49,685 nucleotides of DNA, taken from Alteromonadaceae bacterium. Lineage in GTDB: Bacteria > Pseudomonadota > Gammaproteobacteria > Pseudomonadales > Oleiphilaceae. Positions 28,923 through 36,493 of the stretch are shown piece after piece. The DNA is taken from the NCBI GenBank assembly GCA_013393545.1, contig JABXHG010000574.1, positions 1-49,685 on the forward strand, written 5' to 3'. Every line of letters starts with the position of its first letter. The first letter of the stretch is position 1. The notes beneath the pieces are model-generated. The model was given only the letters and a program-made list of their open reading frames with translations. It had not been told where the DNA came from and did not search any database. The position numbers were made by a program, and so were the translations under genes.

Positions 28923-30074
28923 TTACTTAAGGCGGTCACACACAGCCGTGCCGATTTCCCGGCAGGCCCGCTGTTGCTCACCGGACTCAGCCAGGTCCGC
29001 CGCAACGGCATCAAACAGTTCCTGGCCGGCGGTGGCCATGGCCGGGTCTTTGCGGCCCAGCCACTCGAGCATTCGGGCGGTAGTGAACAGCATGGCGGTT
29101 GGGTCGGCGATGCCCTGGCCTGCGATGTCCGGCGCACTGCCGTGGGTGGGTTCGAACATGGACGGCATGTTTGGATCGGTCGGGTTCAGGTTGCAGGAGG
29201 GCGCCACGCCCATGCCGCCGGACAATACCGCTGCCAGGTCGGTCAGGATGTCGCCCTGCAGGTTACTTGCTACCACCACGTCGAACGCCCAGGGGCTCTG
29301 TACGAACTTCATGCAGGCGGCATCCACCAGCTCGTGGTGGGTGGCGACATCCGGGTATTCCTTGCTGATTTCCTCAAATACCTCGGTATACATGTCCCCC
29401 CAGTGGCGCAGGGCGTTGCGCTTGGTGATGATGCACACCTGGCTTTCGCAGCTGCGGCCATCAAGCGTGCGGAAGCTGCGGGTACGGCCTTCCTGCAGGC
29501 GGTTTGCGGCACGAATGCGGGCCTGCTCGAAGCCGTAACGGATGATCCGTTCGGTGGCCTTGCGGGTGAATACTTCCATCTGGGTGGCCACTTCGTCCGC
29601 CGTGCCCTTGCGTAGCCGGCCACCCTGGCTGACATATTCCCCTTCGCTGTTTTCCCGAATCACCAGCATGTCGATGTCTTTGGCTCGTTCGTCCTTGAGG
29701 TATTGCCGCGCGCCGGGTAGCAGGCGGGCCGGGCGTTCGCACACCCATTGGTCAAAGCCCTTGCGCATTTCCAGCAGCGGAGCCAGCGACACGCTGTCGG
29801 GGAGCAAGTGGCGGTCGGGGTCGTTCATGGGGCCGGGATCTCCCAGGGCGCCCAGCAGAATAGCCTGATAATTACGCAGTTGCTCCAGTGCATCCTGGGG
29901 CCAGACTTCGCCGTGCTCCTCATGCCAGGCATGGGAGGGCCAGGGATAACGAGTCCACTCGAGTTTGAGGTGATGCTTTTCCCGCAGCACTTCCAGACAA
30001 CGGACAGCTTCAGCGATAACTTCAGGACCAACGCCGTCTCCGGGCGTGATGGCAATGCGCATGGTTTCGGCCAT
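28923..30074 (-). CDS. Isocitrate/isopropylmalate dehydrogenase family (tartrate/D-malate type)
   Basis: A 383-residue NAD(P)-dependent beta-decarboxylating dehydrogenase. It starts MRIAITPGDGVGPEVIAEA and has LLGALGDPGPMNDPDRHLLP, the substrate loop VIRENSEGEYVSQGGRL, metal-binding SNLQGDILTDLAAVLSGG, and the nucleotide region FEPTHGSAPDIAGQGIADP. These fit the tartrate dehydrogenase/D-malate dehydrogenase branch rather than LeuB or Icd. The exact substrate cannot be settled by eye. ATG at 30074 has GGAG eight bases upstream; MRIAIT at 30062 is an alternative. Confidence 0.87.
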   Translation of the reverse strand: MAETMRIAITPGDGVGPEVIAEAVRCLEVLREKHHLKLEWTRYPWPSHAWHEEHGEVWPQDALEQLRNYQAILLGALGDPGPMNDPDRHLLPDSVSLAPLLEMRKGFDQWVCERPARLLPGARQYLKDERAKDIDMLVIRENSEGEYVSQGGRLRKGTADEVATQMEVFTRKATERIIRYGFEQARIRAANRLQEGRTRSFRTLDGRSCESQVCIITKRNALRHWGDMYTEVFEEISKEYPDVATHHELVDAACMKFVQSPWAFDVVVASNLQGDILTDLAAVLSGGMGVAPSCNLNPTDPNMPSMFEPTHGSAPDIAGQGIADPTAMLFTTARMLEWLGRKDPAMATAGQELFDAVAADLAESGEQQRACREIGTAVCDRLK

Positions 30075-30227
30075 TCAGTAATCTCCATTTGCGAGTTTGG
30101 GTAATAGCGGCCAAACCCCAGTGTAGACTTCGCCAGCGCAGATGCCAGTTACCTATACGTATGATAGTTAACGAGTGTTGCCAATCTTCGCGGATGATAA
30201 CTATAGTGGAGCCTGTCGGTTTTCTTT

Positions 30228-31037
30228 ATGCTTCTGTCTAGACTCAAGACAGACCCATCTTACGGAGCCTTTGTGGACAAACCCGAAATATTATTTGACG
30301 AATCCCACTGTGGCCAGTGCGCTTGTGGTGAAGGGCTGGACTTCTCTTTCAGCTTTGCGTTTCAGCCGATCGTGGATGCGACGCAGAAGTCCGTTTATGC
30401 CTATGAGGCTCTGGTTCGGGGTACCGAAGGGCAAGGCGCCATGTCGGTGCTTTCCCAGGTGAACGAGCGAAACCGCTATTCATTTGACCAGATATGCCGG
30501 GTGAAAGCGGTGAAGCTGGCCTCGAAGCTGAATATGCAGTCGATGCTGAGCATAAACTTCATGCCCAACGCCGTGTACCGGGCAGAATATTGCATTCGCA
30601 CCACTTTGGCGGCTGCCAAGAATTATAACTTCGATACCAGCAAGATTATTTTTGAGCTGACCGAGGGTGAAAACCTGTCGTCGGTGGGACACCTGACGTC
30701 CATCATTGAGGCGTACCAGGAGATGGGCTTCAGCACGGCCATTGATGACTTCGGTGCAGGCTACTCCCGTTTCAACATCATGATGGCCAGCCCGCCGAAT
30801 CTGTTGAAGCTGGACATGGCGCTGGTTCGAAACATACACAATGAGCCGAACAAACAGGCAGTCGTGGCTGGTATTATTACCATGATGCGCCAATTGGGTG
30901 GCAAGATTGTGGCCGAAGGCGTGGAAACGCCGGAGGAATACTACTGGTTACGCTCGCAGGGCATTACCCTGTTCCAGGGCTTTTTGTTTGCCAAACCCGG
31001 GTTCGAGTGTTTGCCCGAACCTGTCTGGCCCGATTAA
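30228..31037 (+). CDS. Stand-alone EAL domain protein (c-di-GMP phosphodiesterase)
   Basis: A 269-residue protein that is an EAL domain with a short N-terminal extension containing the cysteine cluster CGQCACGEG (about residues 29-37). The residues needed for c-di-GMP hydrolysis are visible: EALVRG, Asn in SINFMPNA, Glu in FELTEGE, the Asp pair in IDDFGAGYS, Lys in LLKLDM, Glu in VAEGVE and Gln in LFQGFLFAKP. It is therefore probably active and cytosolic. The EAL domain looks most like those attached to BLUF photoreceptors, but no BLUF domain is present. The cysteine cluster may bind metal or sense redox; that is speculation. The ATG at 30228 lacks a strong ribosome binding site. Confidence 0.88.
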   Translation: MLLSRLKTDPSYGAFVDKPEILFDESHCGQCACGEGLDFSFSFAFQPIVDATQKSVYAYEALVRGTEGQGAMSVLSQVNERNRYSFDQICRVKAVKLASKLNMQSMLSINFMPNAVYRAEYCIRTTLAAAKNYNFDTSKIIFELTEGENLSSVGHLTSIIEAYQEMGFSTAIDDFGAGYSRFNIMMASPPNLLKLDMALVRNIHNEPNKQAVVAGIITMMRQLGGKIVAEGVETPEEYYWLRSQGITLFQGFLFAKPGFECLPEPVWPD

Positions 31038-31062
31038 CCCTTCCTGACCACGGGATAACTGT

Positions 31063-31419
31063 GTGTTTTATCGCCTGATTACCCTGATTGGCGGCCTCGT
31101 ATTCGTGGCCGCCCTGTTCGCACTGCTTTGGTTTTTCTGCAAGAAATTTTTGCAGGCCAGGGGCGTGACGGAGTCGTTGTCTGACAAGGCAACGGTGCTG
31201 GCTACCTGGACTTTCGCCGGTATTGCGGTTGGTCTGGTGTTCGCGGTTGTTGGCGCCTTCGTGCTGGGCCCCTGGGCGTTCTATCGAACGGTTCGGGGGC
31301 ATGACATGGCACTGTCTGACGCCGCTGCCGTTTGGTGGGGGCTGGGTATTGTCAGCCTGTCATTGGGGCTGACCGGGGCGGGCTTTTTCGGCTTCCTGAT
31401 GCTGGTGGGTGCATACTGA
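31063..31419 (+). CDS. Small three-helix membrane protein
   Basis: A 118-residue hydrophobic protein with three likely membrane segments, at about residues 5-27, 48-68 and 90-115. It starts with GTG at 31063, 25 bases after the EAL gene, and could be co-transcribed with it. Basic residues (KKFLQAR) after the first helix suggest that loop is cytoplasmic. No family is recognised. Confidence 0.65.
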   Translation: MFYRLITLIGGLVFVAALFALLWFFCKKFLQARGVTESLSDKATVLATWTFAGIAVGLVFAVVGAFVLGPWAFYRTVRGHDMALSDAAAVWWGLGIVSLSLGLTGAGFFGFLMLVGAY

Positions 31420-31441
31420 GCCAGTTACGCCAGCGTATGTG

Positions 31442-32452
31442 CTACAGGCACGCCAGTTCACTGAAATCGCCATTCAGGCCCTGAACCCGGTTCACCAGGT
31501 GCTCGCGGTGGCCGGTATCGCCCGCTACCAGCACATCGTGCAATAGCTCGGCCATCGCGGCCTGGCTTTCTGCCGACATGGCCTGATAAGCCGGGCCCCG
31601 GGCCTGTTCGTAATTGACCAGCAAATCTTCAATGCGTGCGGCAAAACCGGGCTCATCGCGCCCCTGGAGAGCGTCATTCAGGGCCTCTTGCCAGTTTTGC
31701 CGGCCCTGCAGCCAGATTTCCGTTTGCCGCCCGCGATTGGCGGACCAGCTGGTTACGATGGCCTGCTGGTCGTTGTTCAATGCTCCTAGCCAGTTTTCCA
31801 GCCGTTCCCGAGTGCGTTGTGCCCGGGCCTTGGCTGTCTGTTCCGGGCTGCCTGCCAGCATTTCCTGTTCGAGCTCGCGCTGGTTTTCCGCCATGTTACT
31901 CGCCAGCTCCCTGACTTGCCGGTCGGAAAGGTCTTCCAGCAGATTGACGGCAACCGGTGTCGCCTGGCTCATCAACTGAGGTATGAACGCCAGCAACCGT
32001 TGCTGGTGATAGCGCACGGTGTCGCGGTCTGGCACGCCGGCCATCAGGTCAGCTTCCAGCTGTGTCAGCCAGCCGGTGTAACGGGGCAGTTCGGCTGAAC
32101 AATGCCATCGCTTGAGACTGGCCAGATCGGTATCCAGACGCGAACTCTGTTCGGATGTCAGGGTGACATACTAATGCGAAACTTTGTATCCGAACACCGG
32201 TCAACGCAATTCCCGAAAGATTATCTACGAACTTAACCTATTGATTTATCGTTGAAATAACGAGTTTTCGGTATTTTTCAGTCGATATATTTAAGTGTTC
32301 GGCTACTTTGTTACCCATTAGTAGTCTTCCACCCACCAGACGATACCCCAGTCTGCAAAGCGATAGGCGGTTTTGGTGGAGCTGCAGCCTGCCAGAAATG
32401 TGGTCAGAAGCAGGACGATAATCGCGGATTTACAGAAGCGTGCGGCGGCCAT
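31442..32452 (-). pseudogene. DUF6279 lipoprotein gene interrupted by a MITE
   Basis: The 5' part, read on the minus strand from ATG at 32450-32452, encodes a lipoprotein signal (MAAARFCKSAIIVLLLTTFL then AGC) and SSTKTAYRFADWGIVWWVEDY, typical of DUF6279. It then hits TAA at the border of a 151-bp insertion (32171-32321). The frame continues beyond as VTLTSEQSSRLDTDLASLKR and runs to the stop at 31442. Without the element and one TA copy the gene would be 858 bases, 285 codons plus stop, fully open. The insertion therefore looks recent. A fragment starting at an internal ATG (32044) has no signal peptide and is unlikely to work. Confidence 0.9.
32171..32321. mobile_element. MITE with TA target duplication (IS630/Tc1-like)
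   Basis: A 151-bp non-coding AT-rich element with imperfect terminal inverted repeats of 27 bases. The left end is CTAATGCGAAACTTTGTATC, then CGAACAC. The right end, complemented, is CTAATGGGTAACAAAGTAGC, then CGAACAC: 21 of 27 positions agree. It is flanked by TA at 32169-32170 and 32322-32323, the duplication made by IS630/Tc1-mariner transposases. It carries no ORF, so a transposase elsewhere must have moved it. It splits a DUF6279 gene. Confidence 0.85.
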
Positions 32453-32599
32453 AATGATCTCTCTCGGTAAAAAGCCGTATGGAAACCCGTTGCATGCTTA
32501 TTATGATGTCTCGCTGTTTCCGGGTGCGGTTCTTTTTATCGGTACGAATTGCTTTCAAAAATGGATGGCGTGGGTGGTTGATCCATGCCGGGAGGGAAT

Positions 32600-32848
32600 A
32601 TGTCCACATTCAAGGTAACGCAGCTGCGGCGCTTCGTGTTCTCGTTTTACATGTCCGGGATTATGTCGCTGCTGATGTCTGGCATTATCACGCTGATCAA
32701 CACCGGCCTGGCGGAGGGTTTTTTAATGCGCTGGGGGCCGGCATTTGCCATCGCCTGGGCCGTCGCGTTTCCGATAGTGACGTTTGTAGCGCCCATGGCC
32801 GGCAAGCTGGCGGATAAAACCATGGAGAAGGTGTTCAAGTCAGGCTGA
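32600..32848 (+). CDS. DUF2798 family membrane protein
   Basis: An 82-residue protein with two membrane segments (about 11-32 and 48-68) typical of DUF2798: RRFVFSFYMSGIMSLLMSGI and RWGPAFAIAWAVAFPIVTFV, ending with the amphipathic AGKLADKTMEKVF. GGGAGGG at 32590-32596 fixes the ATG at 32600. The function is unknown. It converges with dacB. Confidence 0.82.
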   Translation: MSTFKVTQLRRFVFSFYMSGIMSLLMSGIITLINTGLAEGFLMRWGPAFAIAWAVAFPIVTFVAPMAGKLADKTMEKVFKSG

Positions 32849-32864
32849 GGCCTGCCTTTCGTGC

Positions 32865-34430
32865 TCACTGGATGGTTGTGCTGCGTTGGTCCAGGTTGTC
32901 CGATTGGGAAATCGTGGTGCCGGTGGGTGGTCGGTAATGCAATGAGTGCAGAACCTGGTCGAGTACCGCTTTGCCATTCCACGCCGGGTCGTTGTTGACC
33001 ATGCCGACGATCGCCCAGGTGGTGTTGTTCTCGTCGCGGGTGAAGCCGGCGATGGAGCGGACATTGGCCAGCAATCCGGTTTTGATACGGCCCTTGCCGT
33101 CCAGCCCGGTATTTTTCAGGCGGCGGGCCATGGTTCCGTCCATGGCGATGATGGGTAGTGACGCCATCAAATCGGAAGCATAAGGGCTGGCCCAGGCCTG
33201 TTGCAGGATTTTTACGCCCTGGCGGGCAGTGATCCGGCCATGACGGGTGAGCCCGGAGCCGTTGTCGATTACCATGCCGGCGGTGTTGATGCCCTTGCTT
33301 TCCAGCCAGCTGTAGATTGCTTCAATACCGGCGACCCGGTCATCCTGCTGATTCTGTTCACGCTTTTCAGCGCCAATGGCCAGCAACATCTGGCGGGCCA
33401 TGACATTGCTGCTCCACTTGTTGATGTCTCGTACCATGGTGACCAGATCCGGCGAGGTGGTTTGCATCATCAGGCGTGCGTTGTCCGGTGTTGCGGCCAG
33501 GCGATTGCCACCGCTTACGGTGACGCCGGTTTCCGCCAGCACGGAGCGGATCAGCGAAGCGGAATACTGCTCATGGGGCAGCAGCGACAAATAGGTGGTG
33601 GTGCGGCAGCCCTGGGGCAGTTCGCCGGTCACTTTCACGGTGACCTGGTTGTCGCCATGAAAGATCGGTGTCCAGTTAAAACGACGGCGGGCCGGGCAGG
33701 GCCCTTCGGCGGTGGCGGTAATGCGGTTGTCGATGGTGACTTCGGCCAGGTTTGGAGTAACCCACGCCTGGGTGCCTCGTTCATCCGAGCGAACCTGGAA
33801 ATGCAGCAGGTTCAGGTTTGTCAGGTAGGCGGAAGGCTCCACCAGAAATGGCCGGTAGGGGTTGTTGCCAGTGTCGTCGAATGGCGGGAAGCCCTCTACC
33901 TGAAAGTGGGTGCCGTCCAGCACCAGGTCACCGTTAATGCGGGTGATGCCCATGGCCTTCAGTTCGCGTAGGGTACTCCAGAGCCGTTCCAGGGTCAGTT
34001 TCGGGTCGCCACTGAAACGGGTGTACAGGTTGCCGTCCAGCGTGTTGCCGTTAATGGTGCCGTCGGTTAGAAACTCGGTGGTCCAGCGGTGATTGGGCCC
34101 CAGCAGTTCCAGTGCTGCGTAGGTGGTGACGAGCTTCATGATGGAGCCGGGGCTCATCAGTCGGTCAGCGTTTACATACTGGTCGATCCCCGGGCCATCA
34201 AGCGGTACGGCGGCCACGCCCAGACCTTCGTCTGTGCTGAGTGAGTCTGCGGCTACATCGCGGATGTTTGAGGCCCATAGGTGGGCGCTGGCAAAGGTGT
34301 CTGGCGAGGTTTCCTGGGCGGTGCCCGGCGTGGCCAGTGTGCAGGACATTGCCAGCACCAGCGCCTTCAGTACCGTGGGGGCAATGCTGGCTTTCCGGTA
34401 AAGCCGCTTACAGGGGCGCTGGGGCAGCAT
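32865..34430 (-). CDS. dacB: D-alanyl-D-alanine carboxypeptidase/endopeptidase (PBP4, DacB)
   Basis: Periplasmic class C penicillin-binding protein that trims and opens peptidoglycan cross-links. From the start used here it has 521 residues, with a signal peptide ending near PGTAQA-type sequence (TLATPGTAQE). The nucleophile Ser96 and Lys99 are in SPGSIMKL, the second motif is SSN in WSSNVMARQ, and the third is KTG in GRIKTGLLANV. ATG at 34430 has AAAGGA upstream with about eight bases of spacing; 34463 is an alternative that adds 11 residues with no site. Confidence 0.93.
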   Translation of the reverse strand: MLPQRPCKRLYRKASIAPTVLKALVLAMSCTLATPGTAQETSPDTFASAHLWASNIRDVAADSLSTDEGLGVAAVPLDGPGIDQYVNADRLMSPGSIMKLVTTYAALELLGPNHRWTTEFLTDGTINGNTLDGNLYTRFSGDPKLTLERLWSTLRELKAMGITRINGDLVLDGTHFQVEGFPPFDDTGNNPYRPFLVEPSAYLTNLNLLHFQVRSDERGTQAWVTPNLAEVTIDNRITATAEGPCPARRRFNWTPIFHGDNQVTVKVTGELPQGCRTTTYLSLLPHEQYSASLIRSVLAETGVTVSGGNRLAATPDNARLMMQTTSPDLVTMVRDINKWSSNVMARQMLLAIGAEKREQNQQDDRVAGIEAIYSWLESKGINTAGMVIDNGSGLTRHGRITARQGVKILQQAWASPYASDLMASLPIIAMDGTMARRLKNTGLDGKGRIKTGLLANVRSIAGFTRDENNTTWAIVGMVNNDPAWNGKAVLDQVLHSLHYRPPTGTTISQSDNLDQRSTTIQ

Positions 34431-34625
34431 GGTTGACGTCCTTTGGGGTGGTCTTTCAAACATAGCCTAACCGTAATGGTAACACCACGGCAATACTCTA
34501 CACTGCACATTAAAAACTAGTTACAGCTGTCTGGTTTGTAAAGGTTTTTTGTGGAAGATGTTTCTGTGTTCCGGTGCGGGTATGATCAGGTTGTTGAATT
34601 TAAATACTTTGTAAGAGGAATCATC

Positions 34626-35039
34626 ATGAGAACCGGCCAGTGTCTGTGCGGTGACATTCGTTTTGAGTACGAGGGGCCTCTGGGGCCGATTGCCTTGTGC
34701 CATTGCAGCCAGTGTCGGCGAGCCCACGGCAGTGCCTTTTCGGCCAGCGCTCCGGCGCAGAAGGTGCGCTTTCGGTTTGTCGCAGGCGAGGAGCTGATTA
34801 CTGAATTTGAGTCCCGGCCGGGTAAGTATCGGGCGTTTTGTAGCCGGTGTGGTAGCCAGCTTTACAGCCGGGTGGATGCGATTCCCGGTATTTTGAGGTT
34901 GCGGGTTGGGGCGCTGGATGGGCCCGTTGGGCAGAAGGCGGCTCAGCATGTGTTTGTGGGTTCGAAGTCGGACTGGTTTGAGATTACCGATGAGTTGCCG
35001 CAATTTGAGAAGACTGAGCGGACGAATGACCCCCACTGA
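34626..35039 (+). CDS. GFA-domain (glutathione-dependent formaldehyde-activating-like) protein
   Basis: A 137-residue protein with the zinc-binding cysteines of the GFA/CENP-V family: CLCG near residue 5, CHCSQC near 30, and CSRCGSQLYSR near 75. The family includes a proposed S-hydroxymethylglutathione synthase, but most members have no proven role. AAGAGGAA about ten bases upstream supports ATG at 34626; a longer frame from 34551 adds unrelated sequence. CCCCC and GGGGG flank the stop codon and may form a small hairpin, followed within ten bases by element C. Confidence 0.87.
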   Translation: MRTGQCLCGDIRFEYEGPLGPIALCHCSQCRRAHGSAFSASAPAQKVRFRFVAGEELITEFESRPGKYRAFCSRCGSQLYSRVDAIPGILRLRVGALDGPVGQKAAQHVFVGSKSDWFEITDELPQFEKTERTNDPH

Positions 35040-35048
35040 TCTGGGGGC

Positions 35049-35159
35049 CACGGAGTCAGGGAGGCTCTTCCAAAAACCGCTACAAGCACATTCCCTGTGC
35101 GCTTATTTCGGGCCATCCCTGGCCCTCAAAATTTTTGGAAGAGCCTCCCTGACTCCGTG
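35049..35159. repeat. Palindromic element C
   Basis: Third copy of the palindromic family, in the convergent gap between the GFA gene and the sugar dehydrogenase. The outer arms at 35049-35076 and 35132-35159 are exact complements over 28 bases (starting CACGGAGTCAGGGAGG and ending TCTTCCAAAAA on the left). The inner hairpins are GCACATTCCCTGTGC (35086-35100) and GGGCCATCCCTGGCCC (35110-35125). The arm sequence differs entirely from elements A and B apart from the inner TTCCAAAA. A run of five T on the right arm could help termination of the plus strand, and of five A on the left arm the minus strand. Confidence 0.88.
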
Positions 35160-35202
35160 TTTAAACTCACTGCTAGACCTCCGCATGTCGCAGTTTTAAG
35201 TC

Positions 35203-36330
35203 TTATTGCGCCGGCACTATCCGATAAACCTTCCCTCTTGGCGAATCCGTCAGTAACCATAGCGCGCCATCCGGCCCCATTCGCACATCGCGGATGCGTT
35301 CATCCAGGTCTGTCAGCAGGTCTTCCTCTTCTACCACATCGCCATTCGCTATGCTCAGGCGCACCAGTTTGCGCATAACCAGAGCACCTACGAACAGGTC
35401 GCCTTGCCACTCGGGGAACAGCTCGCCGGTGTAGAAGGCCATGCCGGAGGGGGCGATGGATGGGTCCCAGTAGTGCAGTGGGTCTTTGATGCCTTCCATG
35501 GTGGTTTTGCTGGTGATGGGCAGGCCGGAGTAGTCGATGCCATAGGTTACTTTCGGCCAGCCGTAGTTGGCGCCGGCTTCGAGGATGTTGATTTCGTCGC
35601 CGCCTCTGGGGCCGTGTTCGTGAGTCCAGATGTCGCCGGTTTTCGGGTGGATGGTCATGCCCTGAATATTCCGGTTACCCCAGGTGTAAAGGGTATCGTT
35701 GGCCGAACGTTTATTCAGAAACGGGTTGCCGGGTGCCGGCTCGCCATCAGTGGTGATGCGGTGTACGCCGCCGGCGTCGTCTTGCCGGTCCTGGGCACGG
35801 TCCATGTCGCCCCGGTCGCCAACGGAGATGTAGAGGTAGCCATCGTGATCAAATTCCAGCCGGCTGCCAAAGTGGCGGCCGGCGCGGGAGCGGGGCAGGG
35901 CTTCGAAGATGACGTTTACATCGCTCAGCGTTTCACCATCAAACACCGCCCGTGCAACGCGGGTGGTCAGGCCTTCGCGGGTTTTGTGGGCGTAGCTCAG
36001 GAAAAGCTGGCGGTTGTCTGAAAATTCCGGGTGCAATACCACGTCCAGCAAGCCGCCCTGGCCTGATACCGCCAAATCGGGCAAGCCCCGGACGGGCTCT
36101 TTCTGAAGCTTTCCATCACGAATCAGACGCAGCTGGCCCGTTCTTTCGGTGACCAGTTGGTTGCCATTGGGCAGAAACGCCAGGCTCCAGGGGTGTTCGA
36201 GGTTGGTGGCGATGGTTTGTAGGTGAAAGTCTGCCTTTTCTGATTTCCATTCATCGTTTGCCAAGGCAGGGGAGCTGACTAACAGCAGCCCTGCGATCAA
36301 TGTAAGCGCTGGTTGCACGGGAAACCTCAC
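35203..36330 (-). CDS. PQQ-dependent soluble aldose sugar dehydrogenase (YliI-like)
   Basis: A 375-residue periplasmic protein with a signal peptide (MRFPVQPALTLIAGLLLVSS, then PALA). The six-bladed propeller of the soluble glucose/sorbosone dehydrogenase family is shown by LEHPWSLAFLPNGNQLVTER, GGLLDVVLHPEFS, AGRHFGSRLEFDHDGYLYIS, GNRNIQGMTIHPKTGDIW and EHGPRGGDEINILEAGANYG. The His of HFGSR and HEHGP match catalytic and PQQ-site residues of the family. It would oxidise aldoses in the periplasm if PQQ is available; PQQ biosynthesis genes are not in this window. Confidence 0.92.
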   Translation of the reverse strand: MRFPVQPALTLIAGLLLVSSPALANDEWKSEKADFHLQTIATNLEHPWSLAFLPNGNQLVTERTGQLRLIRDGKLQKEPVRGLPDLAVSGQGGLLDVVLHPEFSDNRQLFLSYAHKTREGLTTRVARAVFDGETLSDVNVIFEALPRSRAGRHFGSRLEFDHDGYLYISVGDRGDMDRAQDRQDDAGGVHRITTDGEPAPGNPFLNKRSANDTLYTWGNRNIQGMTIHPKTGDIWTHEHGPRGGDEINILEAGANYGWPKVTYGIDYSGLPITSKTTMEGIKDPLHYWDPSIAPSGMAFYTGELFPEWQGDLFVGALVMRKLVRLSIANGDVVEEEDLLTDLDERIRDVRMGPDGALWLLTDSPRGKVYRIVPAQ

Positions 36331-36424
36331 TCTTGGGCAGCGGTACCGGTTACTGCTTAAAGCATAGCAGAGGGAAGCAACAGAACCTCTCCGGGCAGTT
36401 ATAAGTAAATAGTAAAAACGAATT

Positions 36425-36450
36425 GCAAGTGCAAACCATTATCATTACAG
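36425..36450 (+). promoter_or_regulatory. Candidate Fur box before the TonB receptor
   Basis: The sequence GCAAACCATTATCATTAC contains two hexamers close to the NATWAT pattern of Fur sites (CATTAT and CATTAC), about 45-65 bases before the receptor start. The setting (a siderophore receptor) makes iron control very likely. The match is partial on the left side. Confidence 0.6.
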
Positions 36451-36493
36451 TTTGCGTGCTGTTTGCAAAACCAACTAAATGCTGGAGAAGAAA

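Noticed and set aside
31442..32044. A free-standing 200-residue gene on the minus strand
   Set aside because: It is the 3' part of the DUF6279 gene broken by the MITE; the signal peptide and first part lie on the other side of the element.
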